Counted from the stretch's first letter, positions 1 to 9,641 are shown. The stretch: DNA of 39,503 nt from Streptomyces guryensis (GCF_021261325.1 NZ_JAJSBI010000048.1:1-39503); one strand, 5' to 3'. The notes: a model not told the origin generated them from the sequence alone. A program made the numbers and translations.

Positions 1-135
1 CGACGAACCACTGCCGCCACACGCGGACAGCAGGGGTATGCCCGCACCCGCAAGCAGGGCAGCACCCCCCACACCACGCAGCAGACCACGACGGCTGGGA
101 GAGGGCAGAGAGAGACCCGAGGGAGAGAGGTCCAT
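1..135 (-). CDS. Solute-binding lipoprotein, N-terminal 45 residues only (partial at window edge)
   Basis: A leftward gene starts with ATG at 135 and runs off the left edge. The Shine-Dalgarno AGGAG lies 6 bases upstream. The visible residues contain a twin arginine (R15-R16), a hydrophobic stretch and the lipobox LSAC with Cys39, followed by a Gly/Ser-rich linker. This is a Tat-type lipoprotein signal as found on extracellular sugar-binding proteins of ABC importers. The binding domain is outside the window, so the substrate is unknown. It is divergent from a LacI-type repressor, which fits a repressor-controlled carbohydrate uptake operon. Lipoprotein status is well supported; the ABC-importer role is inferred from context. 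Confidence 0.75.
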   Translation of the reverse strand, partial: MDLSPSGLSLPSPSRRGLLRGVGGAALLAGAGIPLLSACGGSGSS

Positions 136-481
136 GTACGGCTCCTGAAAGGGCTCTCGTATCCAGGCATGGCACGTCGGCCCGAAGGGGTAGGACGGTA
201 AACCGGTCGGTGCGACCAGAAGCAAACGCGATCGCACAAAGTCGATCTGCGAACGCGAGGAAGCGTGAACGTTCCGGGGATGCTCTGTCAAGGCTTCGCA
301 TCCAGCACGTCTCAGCCGCCCAGGTCCGCGACGCGCGGATCATTCGGCCGCCCGGACCCGACCTCGGTCAAGCACCTACCCTCTGACCTGCACAGACTCC
401 CTCCTGCGGGCTCCACAGCCCCGGCGCACACGCCGCAGCCGACTTTGCGCGAACCCTTGACGTACCGCCGCCGGATGCGTA

Positions 482-516
482 GATATGACCGCGCGGTCAG
501 ACCGCGCGGTCATATC
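482..516. promoter_or_regulatory. Nested palindromic operator upstream of the LacI-type gene
   Basis: Two perfectly complementary 16-base arms (gatatgaccgcgcggt at 482-497 and its reverse complement at 501-516) flank a 3-base spacer. Each arm contains the self-complementary 12-mer GACCGCGCGGTC (487-498 and 500-511), with dyad centres 13 bp apart. It ends 43 bases before the repressor start codon and lies in the divergent promoter region. An autoregulatory operator for the adjacent LacI-type protein is the simplest reading. Confidence 0.65.
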
Positions 517-559
517 GATGGCCTCGCTCGGCCCGGACAGTCGACCATCGGGAGATTCC

Positions 560-1603
560 ATGACATCAGGTGCGGAGCGCGGCGCGGGGGCCCCGGCGCC
601 GCGCAGCGCGGACGTCGCGCGGGTGGCCGGCGTCTCGCGCAAGACGGTCTCCCGTGTCCTCAACAACGAGCCGTACGTCTCCGACGAGGCCCGCCGACGG
701 GTCCTGGCGGCCGCCGAGAAACTGGGCTACCGGCTCAACCACGCCGCCCGGGCGCTGGCCTCCGGACGCACCCGTTCCATCGGCGTCGTCGCTCTGGGTA
801 CCGCCGGGTACGGCACCGCCTCCCTGCTCGTGCACATCGAGCACGCGGTGCGGGACGCCGGATACGCCCTCCGGATCGTCAACACGCCCGACGGCGGCCC
901 GGACGGCATCGCCGGCGCCCTGGAGTCGCTCCTCGAGCAGGGCGTGGACGGCATCGTCGTCTCGGAGCCCATCGTGGAGGGAAAGGTCCAAGTCCGCCCC
1001 GACGTCCCGGTCCTCTTCATCGGAGCACCACCGGCCTTCACCGCCACCCGCACGGTGACCGTGGGCGTGGGTGCCCACGACCTGGCCCGGGCAGCCACCG
1101 AGCACCTGCTCGATCTGGGCCACGCGACCGTCCATCACCTCGCGGGTCCACGGCGCTGGTACGCCACCAGGGACCGCATCGAGGGATGGCAGGCAGCGCT
1201 CGCGGCCCGGGGTGCCCACGAACCCCCGCTGCTCAACGGCGACTGGTCGGCGGCCTCCGGGTACGCCGCAGGCCGTGCGCTGGCCTCGGACACGTCCGTG
1301 ACCGCGGTGTTCGCAGCGGGCGACGAGATGGCCATCGGCCTCATCCACGCCCTGCGGGAAGCCGGACGCCGCGTGCCACAGGACATCAGCGTGGTCGGCT
1401 TCGACGGCAACCCCGTCTGCGCCTACGTCTCACCTCCCCTGACCACCGCCCGCCAGCCCTTCGAGGCCGCGGCCCGGGAAGGCATCCGGCTGCTCGTCCA
1501 CACCATCGAACAGCCCGACACCGACCCGCCACCGGCAAGCGACCCACCCGTCGAACTCATCGTCCGCGGCTCGACCGCACCCCCGCCGCCCTTGCCGCGC
1601 TGA
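560..1603 (+). CDS. LacI-family transcriptional repressor
   Basis: 347 residues, the usual length for the family. The N-terminal helix-turn-helix reads SADVARVAGVSRKTVSRVLN, followed by the hinge helix region (ARALASGRT) and a periplasmic-binding-protein-like effector domain that ends with the typical GFDGN and TTARQP motifs. The ATG at 560 was chosen because GGGAGA lies just upstream and because the frame further upstream reads through the operator palindrome. LacI-type proteins sense a sugar or sugar derivative and release DNA. Neighbours are a divergent solute-binding lipoprotein and a downstream secreted polysaccharide-degrading enzyme, so a plant- or glycan-derived sugar is a likely effector; its identity is not visible. 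Confidence 0.9.
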   Translation: MTSGAERGAGAPAPRSADVARVAGVSRKTVSRVLNNEPYVSDEARRRVLAAAEKLGYRLNHAARALASGRTRSIGVVALGTAGYGTASLLVHIEHAVRDAGYALRIVNTPDGGPDGIAGALESLLEQGVDGIVVSEPIVEGKVQVRPDVPVLFIGAPPAFTATRTVTVGVGAHDLARAATEHLLDLGHATVHHLAGPRRWYATRDRIEGWQAALAARGAHEPPLLNGDWSAASGYAAGRALASDTSVTAVFAAGDEMAIGLIHALREAGRRVPQDISVVGFDGNPVCAYVSPPLTTARQPFEAAAREGIRLLVHTIEQPDTDPPPASDPPVELIVRGSTAPPPPLPR

Positions 1604-1791
1604 CACAACCTCGCACCACCCGGTCCTCCGCCCGGGCCGCAAGTCCGCCGTTTGCGAGCCGCGTACGGCCCACCGCCCGATCGAGCTCCGGGCGCCATGC
1701 CCACCGAACTCCGCCGTCCCCTGCCGGGCCTGGTCCCAGGGGCAGCGGACACCGAAACACGCCCTTCCCTTCCCCGCTTCGGGAGCCGCAC

Positions 1792-3846
1792 ATGTCCCCA
1801 GCCCAGCCAGGCGCCAGACCCGGCGCCGCACCACGTCCCCGCCCCCTCCCCCTTCTCCTCCTGCTGCTCGCCCTGGTCGCGGCAGTCGGCACAGTCGTCG
1901 CCCCCGCGGCCGGCCGTGCCCACGCCCTCTCCCGGTCCTCGCAGACCATGTACACCCCGCCCTCCAACGCACCGGCCCCCGGTTCGCTCTACCCGAGAGC
2001 GATACGGCTGGAGCACAGCGGCTCGTCCAACGGCACGATGCTCGCCACCTTCGAGCAGTACACCTCCGGCACGCCCGTGTTCCCGGTCTACCGAAGCACC
2101 GACAACGGCAGCTCCTGGACGAGGATCTCGGACGTCGCCGACACGCAGAACGGCTGGGGCATGCGCTGGGAGCCCCAGTTGTTCGAACTGCCCACCGCCA
2201 TCGGCAACTTCCCCGCCGGAACCCTCCTGATCGCGGGCGACTCCGTGCCCAGCGACCGGGCCGCCACCAAGATCGACATGTATGCCAGCACGGACCACGG
2301 CCTGACCTGGACCTTCGTCAGCAACATCGCCACCGGCGGCCGGGCGATCTCCAGCAACGGCTACACCCCCGTGTGGGAGCCGTTCTTCCTCGTCAACGGC
2401 AGCAGGCTCATCGTCTACTACTCCGACCAGCGCGACACCAGCCACGGCCAGAAGCTGGTGCACCAGGTCAGCACGGACGGCGTCACCTGGGGTTCCGTCG
2501 TGGACGACGTGGCGATGCCCAACTACAGCGACCGCCCCGGCATGGCCACGGTCGCGAAGCTGCCCAACGGCAACTACGTGATGACGTACGAGTACGGCGG
2601 CGCGCCGGAAGGCGACTTCGCGGTCTACTACAAGATCTCCTCCGACCCGGAGGCGTTCGGGAACGTCACCGGCATTCCGCTCAGGACCACCGACGGCAAC
2701 GTCCCCTGCTGCAACCCGTTCCTCACCTGGTTGCCCACCGGTGGCCCCAACGGCACCCTCGTGGTCAGTGCCCAAAGCAGCACCGACCTGTTCCTCAACA
2801 CCCAGAACGGCGCCGCGAACGCCTGGACCCGGATCCAGTCGACGGTCCCGGGCGGCTACAGCCGCGGTATGCTCCCGCTCGCCGACGGCCACAGCCTGCT
2901 GGTGCTCAGCGGCGGCTACAACGGCTCCAGCCTCAACCCCGTCTCCTACGGCACCATCGACCTGGGCGGCGGCATCTCCGACGGCGCCACGTACACCGTC
3001 TCCGACGCGGGCAGCCACCTGATGCTCACCATCGTGGGCGGCTCCACCAGCAACGGCACCTACGCCACCCAGCAGAACACCACCAACGGCACCGACCAGC
3101 AGTGGAAGTTCGTCCAGCAGCCCTCCGGCTACTTCAAGATCTTCAACATCGCCAGCGGCAAGGTCCTCGGCGTCGAGCACCAGTCCACCGCCGACGGCGC
3201 CAAGATCCTGCAGTGGGACGACAACGGCACCCCTGACCACGAGTGGGCCGTCGCTCCTGCTCCCTCCGGCGGCTACACCATCACCAACCGCGTCACCGGC
3301 AAGTACCTGGAGATCCCGGGAGCCTCCACCACCGCCGGCACCACCGCGGGCCAGTGGAGCGGCACCGGATGCGCCTGCCAGCGCTGGAACCTCACCCAGA
3401 CCGCCCTGCCGACCCTGACCACGGGCCAGTACGTCCTCGTCAACAAGAACAGCGGCAAGTACCTCGACATCCCGGGTGCCTCGACCGCCACCGGCACGGC
3501 TACCGAGCAGTGGCACAACTCCGCCTGCACCTGCCAGCTGTTCACCTTCCAGTCCGCCGGCAGCGGAGCCTGGACCATCAAGAACGTCAACAGCAACCTC
3601 AACCTGGACATCAGCGGCTCCTCCAGCACCGCGGGTGCCGCCGTCGTCCAGAACACCCCCTCCAGCGCCGACTCCCAGAAGTGGACCCTCACCGACGCCG
3701 GCAACGGCTACTACAGACTCCGCAACGTCAACAGCACCCTCGCCGCCGGCGTAGCCCAGTCCTCCACCACCGACGGAGCCGCCGTCGTCCAGTGGAACAG
3801 CCTCACCGTCGACGACCAGCTCTGGCAGATCGTCCGCATCAACTGA
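1792..3846 (+). CDS. Secreted sialidase-fold (BNR/GH93-like) glycosidase with two ricin-type lectin repeats
   Basis: 684 residues. GGGAG precedes ATG 1792. A Sec signal follows a proline-rich n-region (hydrophobic core around residues 20-40, AHA-like cleavage site). Residues about 55-400 form a beta-propeller with Asp-box/BNR motifs (STDNGSSWTR, STDHGLTWTF, STDGVTWGS). Residues about 405-684 hold two RICIN/CBM13-type domains with repeated GKYLDIPGAS-like and QxW motifs. The propeller resembles the GH93 exo-arabinanase/sialidase superfamily; Glu196 (VWEPFF) and Glu267 (YEYGG), 71 residues apart, are candidate catalytic acids. The protein probably binds and trims a plant polysaccharide outside the cell. 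It follows the LacI gene by 188 bases, so it may be in that regulon. The exact substrate is uncertain. Confidence 0.82.
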   Translation: MSPAQPGARPGAAPRPRPLPLLLLLLALVAAVGTVVAPAAGRAHALSRSSQTMYTPPSNAPAPGSLYPRAIRLEHSGSSNGTMLATFEQYTSGTPVFPVYRSTDNGSSWTRISDVADTQNGWGMRWEPQLFELPTAIGNFPAGTLLIAGDSVPSDRAATKIDMYASTDHGLTWTFVSNIATGGRAISSNGYTPVWEPFFLVNGSRLIVYYSDQRDTSHGQKLVHQVSTDGVTWGSVVDDVAMPNYSDRPGMATVAKLPNGNYVMTYEYGGAPEGDFAVYYKISSDPEAFGNVTGIPLRTTDGNVPCCNPFLTWLPTGGPNGTLVVSAQSSTDLFLNTQNGAANAWTRIQSTVPGGYSRGMLPLADGHSLLVLSGGYNGSSLNPVSYGTIDLGGGISDGATYTVSDAGSHLMLTIVGGSTSNGTYATQQNTTNGTDQQWKFVQQPSGYFKIFNIASGKVLGVEHQSTADGAKILQWDDNGTPDHEWAVAPAPSGGYTITNRVTGKYLEIPGASTTAGTTAGQWSGTGCACQRWNLTQTALPTLTTGQYVLVNKNSGKYLDIPGASTATGTATEQWHNSACTCQLFTFQSAGSGAWTIKNVNSNLNLDISGSSSTAGAAVVQNTPSSADSQKWTLTDAGNGYYRLRNVNSTLAAGVAQSSTTDGAAVVQWNSLTVDDQLWQIVRIN

Positions 3847-3884
3847 ACTGACCGTCAGGGCAAGGGACTTCGCCCCTCCGACAG

Positions 3885-3918
3885 CCGGGCCCCGCCGACT
3901 TCAGGTCGGCGGGCCCGG
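3885..3918 (+). terminator. Rho-independent-type hairpin after the sialidase-like gene
   Basis: CCGGGCCC (one bulged C) GCCGAC pairs with GTCGGC GGGCCCGG across a 5-base loop, 38 bases after the stop codon. It lacks a long U tract, as is usual in Streptomyces. Confidence 0.7.
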
Positions 3919-3934
3919 TGCGCTCCGGAAACCG

Positions 3935-4250
3935 GATCCGAGCGCGGACGGTGGTGCCGTCGGGTTCGTCGAGCAGCGTGAGTTCGTCCGGTGTCGGCAA
4001 CTCCTCCCGGTCGCCCCGGCTACCGACGGCGAACACCGCTGTGGTGACGGCTCGCTGCAGACGGTCCGGGGTGTCGGCGCCTTGAAGGAGTCCCGACAGG
4101 TATCACGCCACGAACGCGTCGCTCGCACCGACCAGATCGACCACATCCGTGCGCCATGTTTGCTGACCACCTCCCTGACGGCCGCGGCCAGGAGGCTGTG
4201 CACGCCCTCGGATTCGCGGGCGGCGGGATGTTCCTGCACCAGCGGCAGCT
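3935..4250 (-). pseudogene. Decayed PfkB-family 2-dehydro-3-deoxygluconokinase (C-terminal remnant)
   Basis: The leftward strand encodes the C-terminal hallmarks of a KDG kinase spread over two frames. A segment AAAVREVVSKHGA (about 4150-4230) is followed, in another frame, by VDLVGASDAFVA, an in-frame TGA at about 4096, and then YLSGLLQGADTPDRLQRAV and VFAVGSRGDREELPTPDE up to about 3940. The GAGD motif that carries the catalytic Asp reads GASD. The TGA sits where a Gly codon (GGA) is expected. A frameshift or small deletion, a nonsense codon and a changed active-site motif together show an inactive gene. KDG kinase belongs to pectin/uronate catabolism, matching the glycan theme of the genes to the left. 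Upstream of 4250 I cannot follow the gene. Confidence 0.68.
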
Positions 4251-4657
4251 CGTCCGACGAGGCACTCGGACGCTCCCGGGGCTGCCTGACCTGCGGGACC
4301 CACCTCGCCGGTGAGGGTGGACGCCGCCTCCGGCCCTGCTGATCACTCCGGCCAATGGGGCGACGCTCCGCAGCTCATTCCGGTCATCGAACGCATCCGT
4401 GTTGGCCGCCCCGGGGGCGGACGCCCTCGCACGCGGCCCGCCCATCTCGGCGGCGACGAGGCATGTTGCTCCTGTCGCACCCGCCGTTACCTGCGCCGAC
4501 GCCAGATCAAGCACACCATCCCCGAACCGAGGAACCAGCGGGCCAGGCCAACCGCCAAGCCCGCGGCAGCAATGGCGGCCGACCTGTCGGATTTTTCCAC
4601 GGCACCGTCACCGTCGCCTCGATCCGACTCTGGCTCCGCCCATCATCTCCGCCGGAT
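4251..4657. other. No gene recognised
   Basis: About 400 bases between the KDG kinase remnant and the DinB-like gene. Several frames are open but none shows a recognisable motif; it may contain unrecognisable upstream parts of the decayed kinase. Confidence 0.4.
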
Positions 4658-5164
4658 CTAGTCGCCGGTGGTGCCGTCGAGCATCTCGCGCAGGATGTCC
4701 AGGTGGCCGTTGTGGCGGGCGGTCTCCTCGGTGAGATGGAGGAGGATCCAGCGCAGGTCGACGTGGAGGCCGTTGCGGACGGCTCGCTGGGCCTGCTTGT
4801 CCAGGGCGTTCCCGGCGACCAGTTCGCGGTAGTGGGCGCTCTGTTCGGCGTATTCGTCGAGCAACTGCGTGAGCGGGAAGTCGACGGCGATTCGCATCTC
4901 GCGGTCGGGGTCCTCCTCGATCCAGGGGCCCCGGTCTTCCTCGCCGAGGAAGACCACTTGGAACCAGTAGTACTCGACCCAGCGGAGGTGGTTGATCACT
5001 CCGCTCATGGTCATCAGCGGTGAGCCCGGCAGGAGCGCCTTGCGTGCGTTGTCCGCGGAGACGCCGGCGCACTTGGCTCGGGCGGTGTCACGTGCGTAGT
5101 CGAGGAACGTGGTGAGCTGGGTGCGCTCGTCCCACGCGGGCGGGGTGTCGTCGATTCTGGTCAT
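4658..5164 (-). CDS. DinB-family protein (DUF664-like)
   Basis: 168 residues beginning MTRIDDTPPAWDERTQLTTF. It has the four-helix DinB/YfiT-like layout, with family-typical segments MSGVINHLRWVEYYWF near residue 55, a mid-protein LVAGNALD, and the C-terminal LRWILLHLTEETARHNGHLD. The histidines in the HL-W and TARHNGH motifs are the usual metal ligands. In actinomycetes such proteins are putative metal-dependent, often mycothiol- or bacillithiol-linked transferases, but most are uncharacterised. It stands alone between decayed genes and looks intact. Confidence 0.85.
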   Translation of the reverse strand: MTRIDDTPPAWDERTQLTTFLDYARDTARAKCAGVSADNARKALLPGSPLMTMSGVINHLRWVEYYWFQVVFLGEEDRGPWIEEDPDREMRIAVDFPLTQLLDEYAEQSAHYRELVAGNALDKQAQRAVRNGLHVDLRWILLHLTEETARHNGHLDILREMLDGTTGD

Positions 5165-5339
5165 CGCGCGAAGCGTCCCCGATCACCGCGACCGATGTCC
5201 AGGTAATTACCGGCGGGCCCCCCTGCTCCACCCAGCTCCTTGTCCGGCGGGTCGCTACAGCGATTCACCGCCGACGGGGCCGCCCGGCATGATTCGCCGG
5301 ACAGGCCCCCACCCATGAACCACAGATAGCTGCCCGGCG

Positions 5340-5840
5340 CTCCCGCACAGGCTTCAAGAAGCTCGGCAAGATCGACTGAACGGATGCTCGCGCTCCTGGT
5401 CCAGCTGGAGGCCGCCTGCACTGCGGCTGACAATCTGTCCGAGGCGGAGGAGGACACATTCCCTCAGCACCCGGACGCTGAGATCGTCCTCAGTTTCCCC
5501 CGACTCGGCATCCAGCTCGCTTCCCGGGTGCTCGCCGAGGTCGGAGACGACCGCAACTGCTTCGCTGACGCCTGCGGGCTGAGGGCATACGCCAGCGCCT
5601 CACCCATCACCCGGCCCACCGGGCAGAAGGCCAGCATCACACGCAGGGGCCCGCGAGGAGCACGGAGACGGGCACGCGACCGCCCAGGGAAACCTCTTCA
5701 ACCGCATGCTCGGCCAGCTCCAGCTCTGCCACTGCCTGCAACAGGGACGGCGCCATGAGGAGACGCCGGCCTTCCCGACTCCAACAGCCGAAGCGGGGGC
5801 GGCAGTTGCCATCTGCTGTTCACGCGGGCCGTGCCGGTGA
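5340..5840 (+). mobile_element. Remnant of an IS110-family transposase
   Basis: From about 5384 the rightward strand encodes the C-terminal (transposase IS116/IS110/IS902) domain: HPDAEIVLSFPRLGIQLASR, VLAEVGDDRNCFADACGLRA and YASASPITRPTGQKASITRR. After a deletion and frame change, the tail reads NLFNRMLGQLQLCHCLQQGR and ends at TGA 5838-5840. The N-terminal DEDD catalytic half is missing apart from a short stretch near 5340. IS110 elements usually lack terminal inverted repeats, so the ends cannot be set from sequence. This is a dead fragment. Confidence 0.75.
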
Positions 5841-5874
5841 AGAACGCCCCACCGGAGTACTGACCGCCGCCTCT

Positions 5875-5907
5875 GGTACTCGGCACGGACCGGCCGTGTC
5901 GAGTACC
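5875..5907 (-). terminator. Hairpin terminator after htpG
   Basis: GGTACTCGGCACGG (5875-5888) and CCGTGTCGAGTACC (5894-5907) pair along 14 bp with one mismatch and a 5-base loop, 26 bases beyond the htpG stop codon. Confidence 0.7.
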
Positions 5908-5933
5908 GCTGCGGCGAGGCACTGTTGCCTCCG

Positions 5934-7841
5934 TCAGCGCAGGCCGCGCTCCAGCCGCTCCGCGACCAGCTTCACGAAACGGGCCGGCTCCTTGGGCTGG
6001 CCGCCCTCCGCCAGGACGGCCAGACCGTGCAACAGCTCGGCTGTCTCGACGAGTTCGGTGCGGTCCTCGCGCTCCTCCTGGAACGCCTGGTTCAGGCCCT
6101 GCACGAGCGGACGGGAGGGGTTGAGTTCAAGGATCCGCTTGGTGGCCGGGACCTCCTGGCCCATGGCCCGGTACATGTTCTCCAGCGCCGGAGTCAGGTC
6201 GTGGGCGTCGGAGACGACGCACGCCGGGGAGACGGTCAGCCGCGTCGACAGGCGCACGTCCTTCACCTCCTCCGCCAGCTGCTCCTTCAGCCAGCCCAGC
6301 AGACCGGCGTAGACCTCGCCCTGCTTCTCCCGCTCGGCGTCGGCCTGTTCGTCGCCCTGGACGTCGAGGTCGATCTCGCCCTTGGCGACGGAACGCAGCG
6401 GCTTGCCCTCGAACTCGCCCACGGCGTCGACCCACACCTCGTCGACGGGGTCGGTGAGCAGCAGGACCTCGACGCCGCGTGCCCGGAACGCCTCCATGTG
6501 CGGGGAGTTCTCGATGCTCTGCCGGGACTCGCCGGTCATGTAGTAGATGTCGTCCTGGCCGTCCTTCATCCGCTCCACGTACTGCTGGAGCGTGGTCGCC
6601 CCGTCCTCGGCGTGCGTACTGGCGAAGGACGCGACCGCGAGCAGGGCGTCACGGTTGTCGGGGTCGCCGAACAGCCCTTCCTTCAGTACGGCACCGAACT
6701 CCCGCCAGAACGCGGCGTACTTGTCCGACTCGTTCGCCTTCATCTCCTTGACCGATGACAGGACCTTCTTGGTCAGCCGGCGCTGGATCATCCGGATGTG
6801 CCGGTCCTGCTGGAGGATCTCGCGCGAGACGTTGAGGGAGAGGTCCTGCGCGTCGACGACGCCCTTGACGAAGCGGAGGTACGGCGGCAGCAGCGCCTCG
6901 CAGTCGTCCATGATCAGCACGCGCTTGACGTAGAGCTGGAGACCGCGCCGGGCGTCCCGGGTGAACAGATCGTGCGGGGCGTGCGCCGGGAGGAACAGCA
7001 GGGCCTGGTACTCGAAGGTGCCTTCGGCCTGGAGGCGGATGGTCTCCAGGGGTTCGCGCCAGTCGTGGCTGACGTGCTTGTACAGCTCGTGGTACTCGTC
7101 GTCGGAGACCTCGTCGCGCGAACGGGCCCACAGGGCCTTCATCGAGTTCAGCGTCTCCGGCTCGGGCATGTCCGCGCCGTCGCCGCCCGGCTGGGGGACG
7201 AGCCGGATCGGCCAGGTGATGAAGTCGGAGTACCGCTTGACGATCTCCTTGACCGTCCAGGTGGAGGTGTAGTCGTGCAGCTGGTCCTCGGAGTCGGCCG
7301 GCTTGAGGTGGAGCGTGACGGCGGTTCCCTGCGGCGCTTCGTCGACGCTCTCCAGGGTGTAGGTGCCCTCGCCGCGCGAGGACCAGCGGGTGCCGCGGGC
7401 CTCCCCGGCGCGCCGGGTCACCAGGGTCATCTCGTCGGCCGCCATGAAGCCGGAGTAGAAGCCGATGCCGAACTGCCCGATGAGCCCCTCGGCCCCGGCC
7501 GCGTCCTGGGCCTCCTTCAGCTCCTCGAGAAAGGCGGCCGTACCGGAGTTGGCGATGGTGCCGATGAGGTTGCCGACCTCGTCGTACGACATCCCGATGC
7601 CGTTGTCCCGTACGGTGAGCGTACGGGCGTCCGGATCGAGTTCGATCTCGATGTGCAGGTCGGTGGTGTCGACGTCGAGGCTGTCGTCCCTGAGCGCGGC
7701 CAGGCGCAGCTTGTCGAGCGCGTCGGAGGCGTTGGAGACGAGTTCCCGAAGGAAGACGTCCTTGTTCGAGTAGACCGAATGGATCATCAGCTGGAGCAGC
7801 TGACGGGCCTCTACTTGGAACTCAAACGTTTCGGTCGGCAT
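5934..7841 (-). CDS. htpG: Molecular chaperone HtpG (Hsp90)
   Basis: 635 residues, full length. The N-terminal GHKL ATPase domain shows [17 protein letters not shown] (catalytic Glu and Mg-binding Asn), [19 protein letters not shown] and [12 protein letters not shown]. The middle domain contains [20 protein letters not shown] and [12 protein letters not shown], and the C-terminal dimerisation domain follows. HtpG is a cytoplasmic ATP-dependent chaperone induced by stress. The start at ATG 7841 gives the canonical MPTETFEFQ beginning. The 255-base divergent region to the next gene contains a small dyad (agagtcactct, 7885-7895) that could be a regulatory site, but I see no clear CIRCE or HAIR element. 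Confidence 0.97.
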
Positions 7842-8096
7842 GGTTCGCGTGTCCTCGCAGGTCCCTAAAGTGCCAGGTCAGATGAGAGTCACTCTAGGAC
7901 ACCACGGCAGGGGCCGACACCGCCGTGCAGAAGCAGAGGGCAGGGCGGGCGGCGGCCCCCGCGACATGACGGGCCATCAAAATATGGTTCAGCGGCAGGA
8001 ATTCACCCACGACGTCTGGCGCATCGCACGTGTCAACGGATATGTCATGCCTCGGTCATCATCGGCACGCCCGTGCCGGAGTGAAGGGAAACTCCC

Positions 8097-9455
8097 GTGC
8101 GCCTGCGCCCCCTGCGCGTCCTGTGCTGTTCCGCCGCCCTCGCCCTGTCCACGCCCGCCCTGCTTCCCGGCACGGCCTCTGCTGCGGTCCCCACCTCCTC
8201 GGTCTATCTGCAGAACTACACCACCGGCCGCAACGCCGCCGGCAGCAGCGGCACCGTTGCCGCGCACAACCCCAAGGGCAACGAGGACCACCAGCAGTGG
8301 ACCCCGGTCGCGGTCGGCGGCGGATACCAGCTGCGGAACGCCGACGAGTCCGCCACCTGTCTGGGCCGCAGCGGAACCTCCGCGGTGACCACCACCTGCG
8401 GCGCGGACGGCACGACCTGGACGATCACCTCCAGTGCCGACAGCACCTACACCATCGGCGCCCCCGGCACCTCGCAGTACCTCACCGGCTCCGCCTCCGA
8501 CGCCGCGGCCGTACAGCTCGGCTCCTCGGGCGACCTCGCTCGCTGGTACCTCACCCCGGTCACCTACGCGACCACGGCGATGCCCTCCGCCGACACCCGC
8601 ACCCTGGACCAGGTCACCTTCCTGACCGCGCACAACGCCTTCGCCAACGGCGTCGACGGCGACTTCGCCACGTTCCCGGTCAGCTGGTTCCCCAACCAGA
8701 ACTCGGGCATCAGCAAGCAACTGGCCGACGGCGTACGCGGCTTCATGCTCGACGACTACACCGTGAACGGGCAGGCCGTGCTCTGCCACAACAGCTGCGA
8801 CGGCGTCAGCAGCCCCGTCCCGCTCGCCACCGACCTGCAGCGCGTCGTCGACTTCCTCAGGGCCCACCCCGGCCAGTTCGCCACCGTCTTCCTGGAGGAC
8901 TACGCCTCCTCCGACGTGCTGAAGTCCTCCCTCGCCTCCGTGAACGGCCTCTCCGACGTGCTGTACCGGCCCGACCAGGAGGGCGTGGCCACCAAGGGCT
9001 GGCCGACCATGGCCGACCTCGCCGCCCGCGGCAGGCAACTGCTGATCTTCAGCGACCGGACCCGGGCGAGCGACACGGCGAGCGGCTGGAGCACCCGCGA
9101 CACCTTCGGCGTCATGTACCAGCGCGAGTGGACCGTGGAGAACTACTGGTCCATGGGCGGTGGAATCGGCGCCTCGGACTGGTCCTGCTACAGCCGCTGG
9201 GACACCAGGCCCCTCACCACGGACTCGTCCGCCTTCCACCCGCTGTTCGTCATGAACCACTTCCGCGACTACACCATCGGCTCCACCGCACAGACCGACA
9301 ACGGCAAACTCCTCAACCGTGTGCAGAACTTCTGCACACCCGCCGCCCGCAAGAAGCCCAACTACCTCGCCGTGGACCGCTACGACGCCGGCTCCCCGAG
9401 CCCCCTCACCACGGTGGGCACACTCAACAGCTACATCCTCACGCCCGGGCAGTGA
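8097..9455 (+). CDS. Secreted PI-PLC X-domain-like protein with N-terminal ricin-type repeat
   Basis: 452 residues from GTG 8097, preceded by AAGGGA. A Sec signal peptide (about residues 1-29, ending TASA-A) leads into a RICIN-like segment (residues 35-150, with DHQQWTPV and LARWYL). The catalytic domain follows: His179 in FLTAHNAF and His231 in VLCHNSC match the two catalytic histidines of phosphatidylinositol-specific phospholipase C, with ADGVRGFMLDDY between them. These enzymes cleave phosphoinositides by a phosphodiesterase mechanism, often without calcium in bacteria. Several cysteines suggest disulfides. It stands alone, divergent from htpG. Substrate specificity is not evident. Confidence 0.85.
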   Translation: MRLRPLRVLCCSAALALSTPALLPGTASAAVPTSSVYLQNYTTGRNAAGSSGTVAAHNPKGNEDHQQWTPVAVGGGYQLRNADESATCLGRSGTSAVTTTCGADGTTWTITSSADSTYTIGAPGTSQYLTGSASDAAAVQLGSSGDLARWYLTPVTYATTAMPSADTRTLDQVTFLTAHNAFANGVDGDFATFPVSWFPNQNSGISKQLADGVRGFMLDDYTVNGQAVLCHNSCDGVSSPVPLATDLQRVVDFLRAHPGQFATVFLEDYASSDVLKSSLASVNGLSDVLYRPDQEGVATKGWPTMADLAARGRQLLIFSDRTRASDTASGWSTRDTFGVMYQREWTVENYWSMGGGIGASDWSCYSRWDTRPLTTDSSAFHPLFVMNHFRDYTIGSTAQTDNGKLLNRVQNFCTPAARKKPNYLAVDRYDAGSPSPLTTVGTLNSYILTPGQ

Positions 9456-9539
9456 CCGCGGGTGGTGTGGAATGCTGCCGTCCCAGGCACTGTCTCCAGC
9501 AGAGAGTGCACGCCTGCCGCACGGACCGCCTGGAGCCCG

Positions 9540-9641
9540 ATGAACACCGCAAGCCGACCGCACCACCACACCACCACACCCGTGTGGTTCGGGCACGAGG
9601 CCGGCACCCGGACCGAGTTCGTGACCGCCCGTGTCGCCTGA
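9540..9641 (+). CDS. Possible 33-residue leader ORF
   Basis: ATG 9540 is preceded by GGAG. The frame encodes a His/Thr-rich peptide (MNTASRPHHHTTTPVWF and onward) and its stop overlaps the first codons of the next gene by 11 bases, an arrangement that would couple translation. A 7-bp-arm dyad (accacac cc gtgtggt, 9573-9588) lies inside it. I do not recognise a family; it may be chance. Confidence 0.3.
   Translation: MNTASRPHHHTTTPVWFGHEAGTRTEFVTARVA

Noticed and set aside
265..1791. Upstream extension of the sialidase-like protein across the LacI gene (the frame is open to 265)
   Set aside because: The extension is Arg/Pro-rich shadow sequence; a Shine-Dalgarno and signal peptide mark the start at 1792.
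1423..3516. Long open frame on the minus strand opposite the sialidase-like gene (697 codons)
   Set aside because: It is antisense to a gene with clear Asp-box and ricin motifs, is Gly/Val/Ala-rich, has no domain and arises from high third-position GC.
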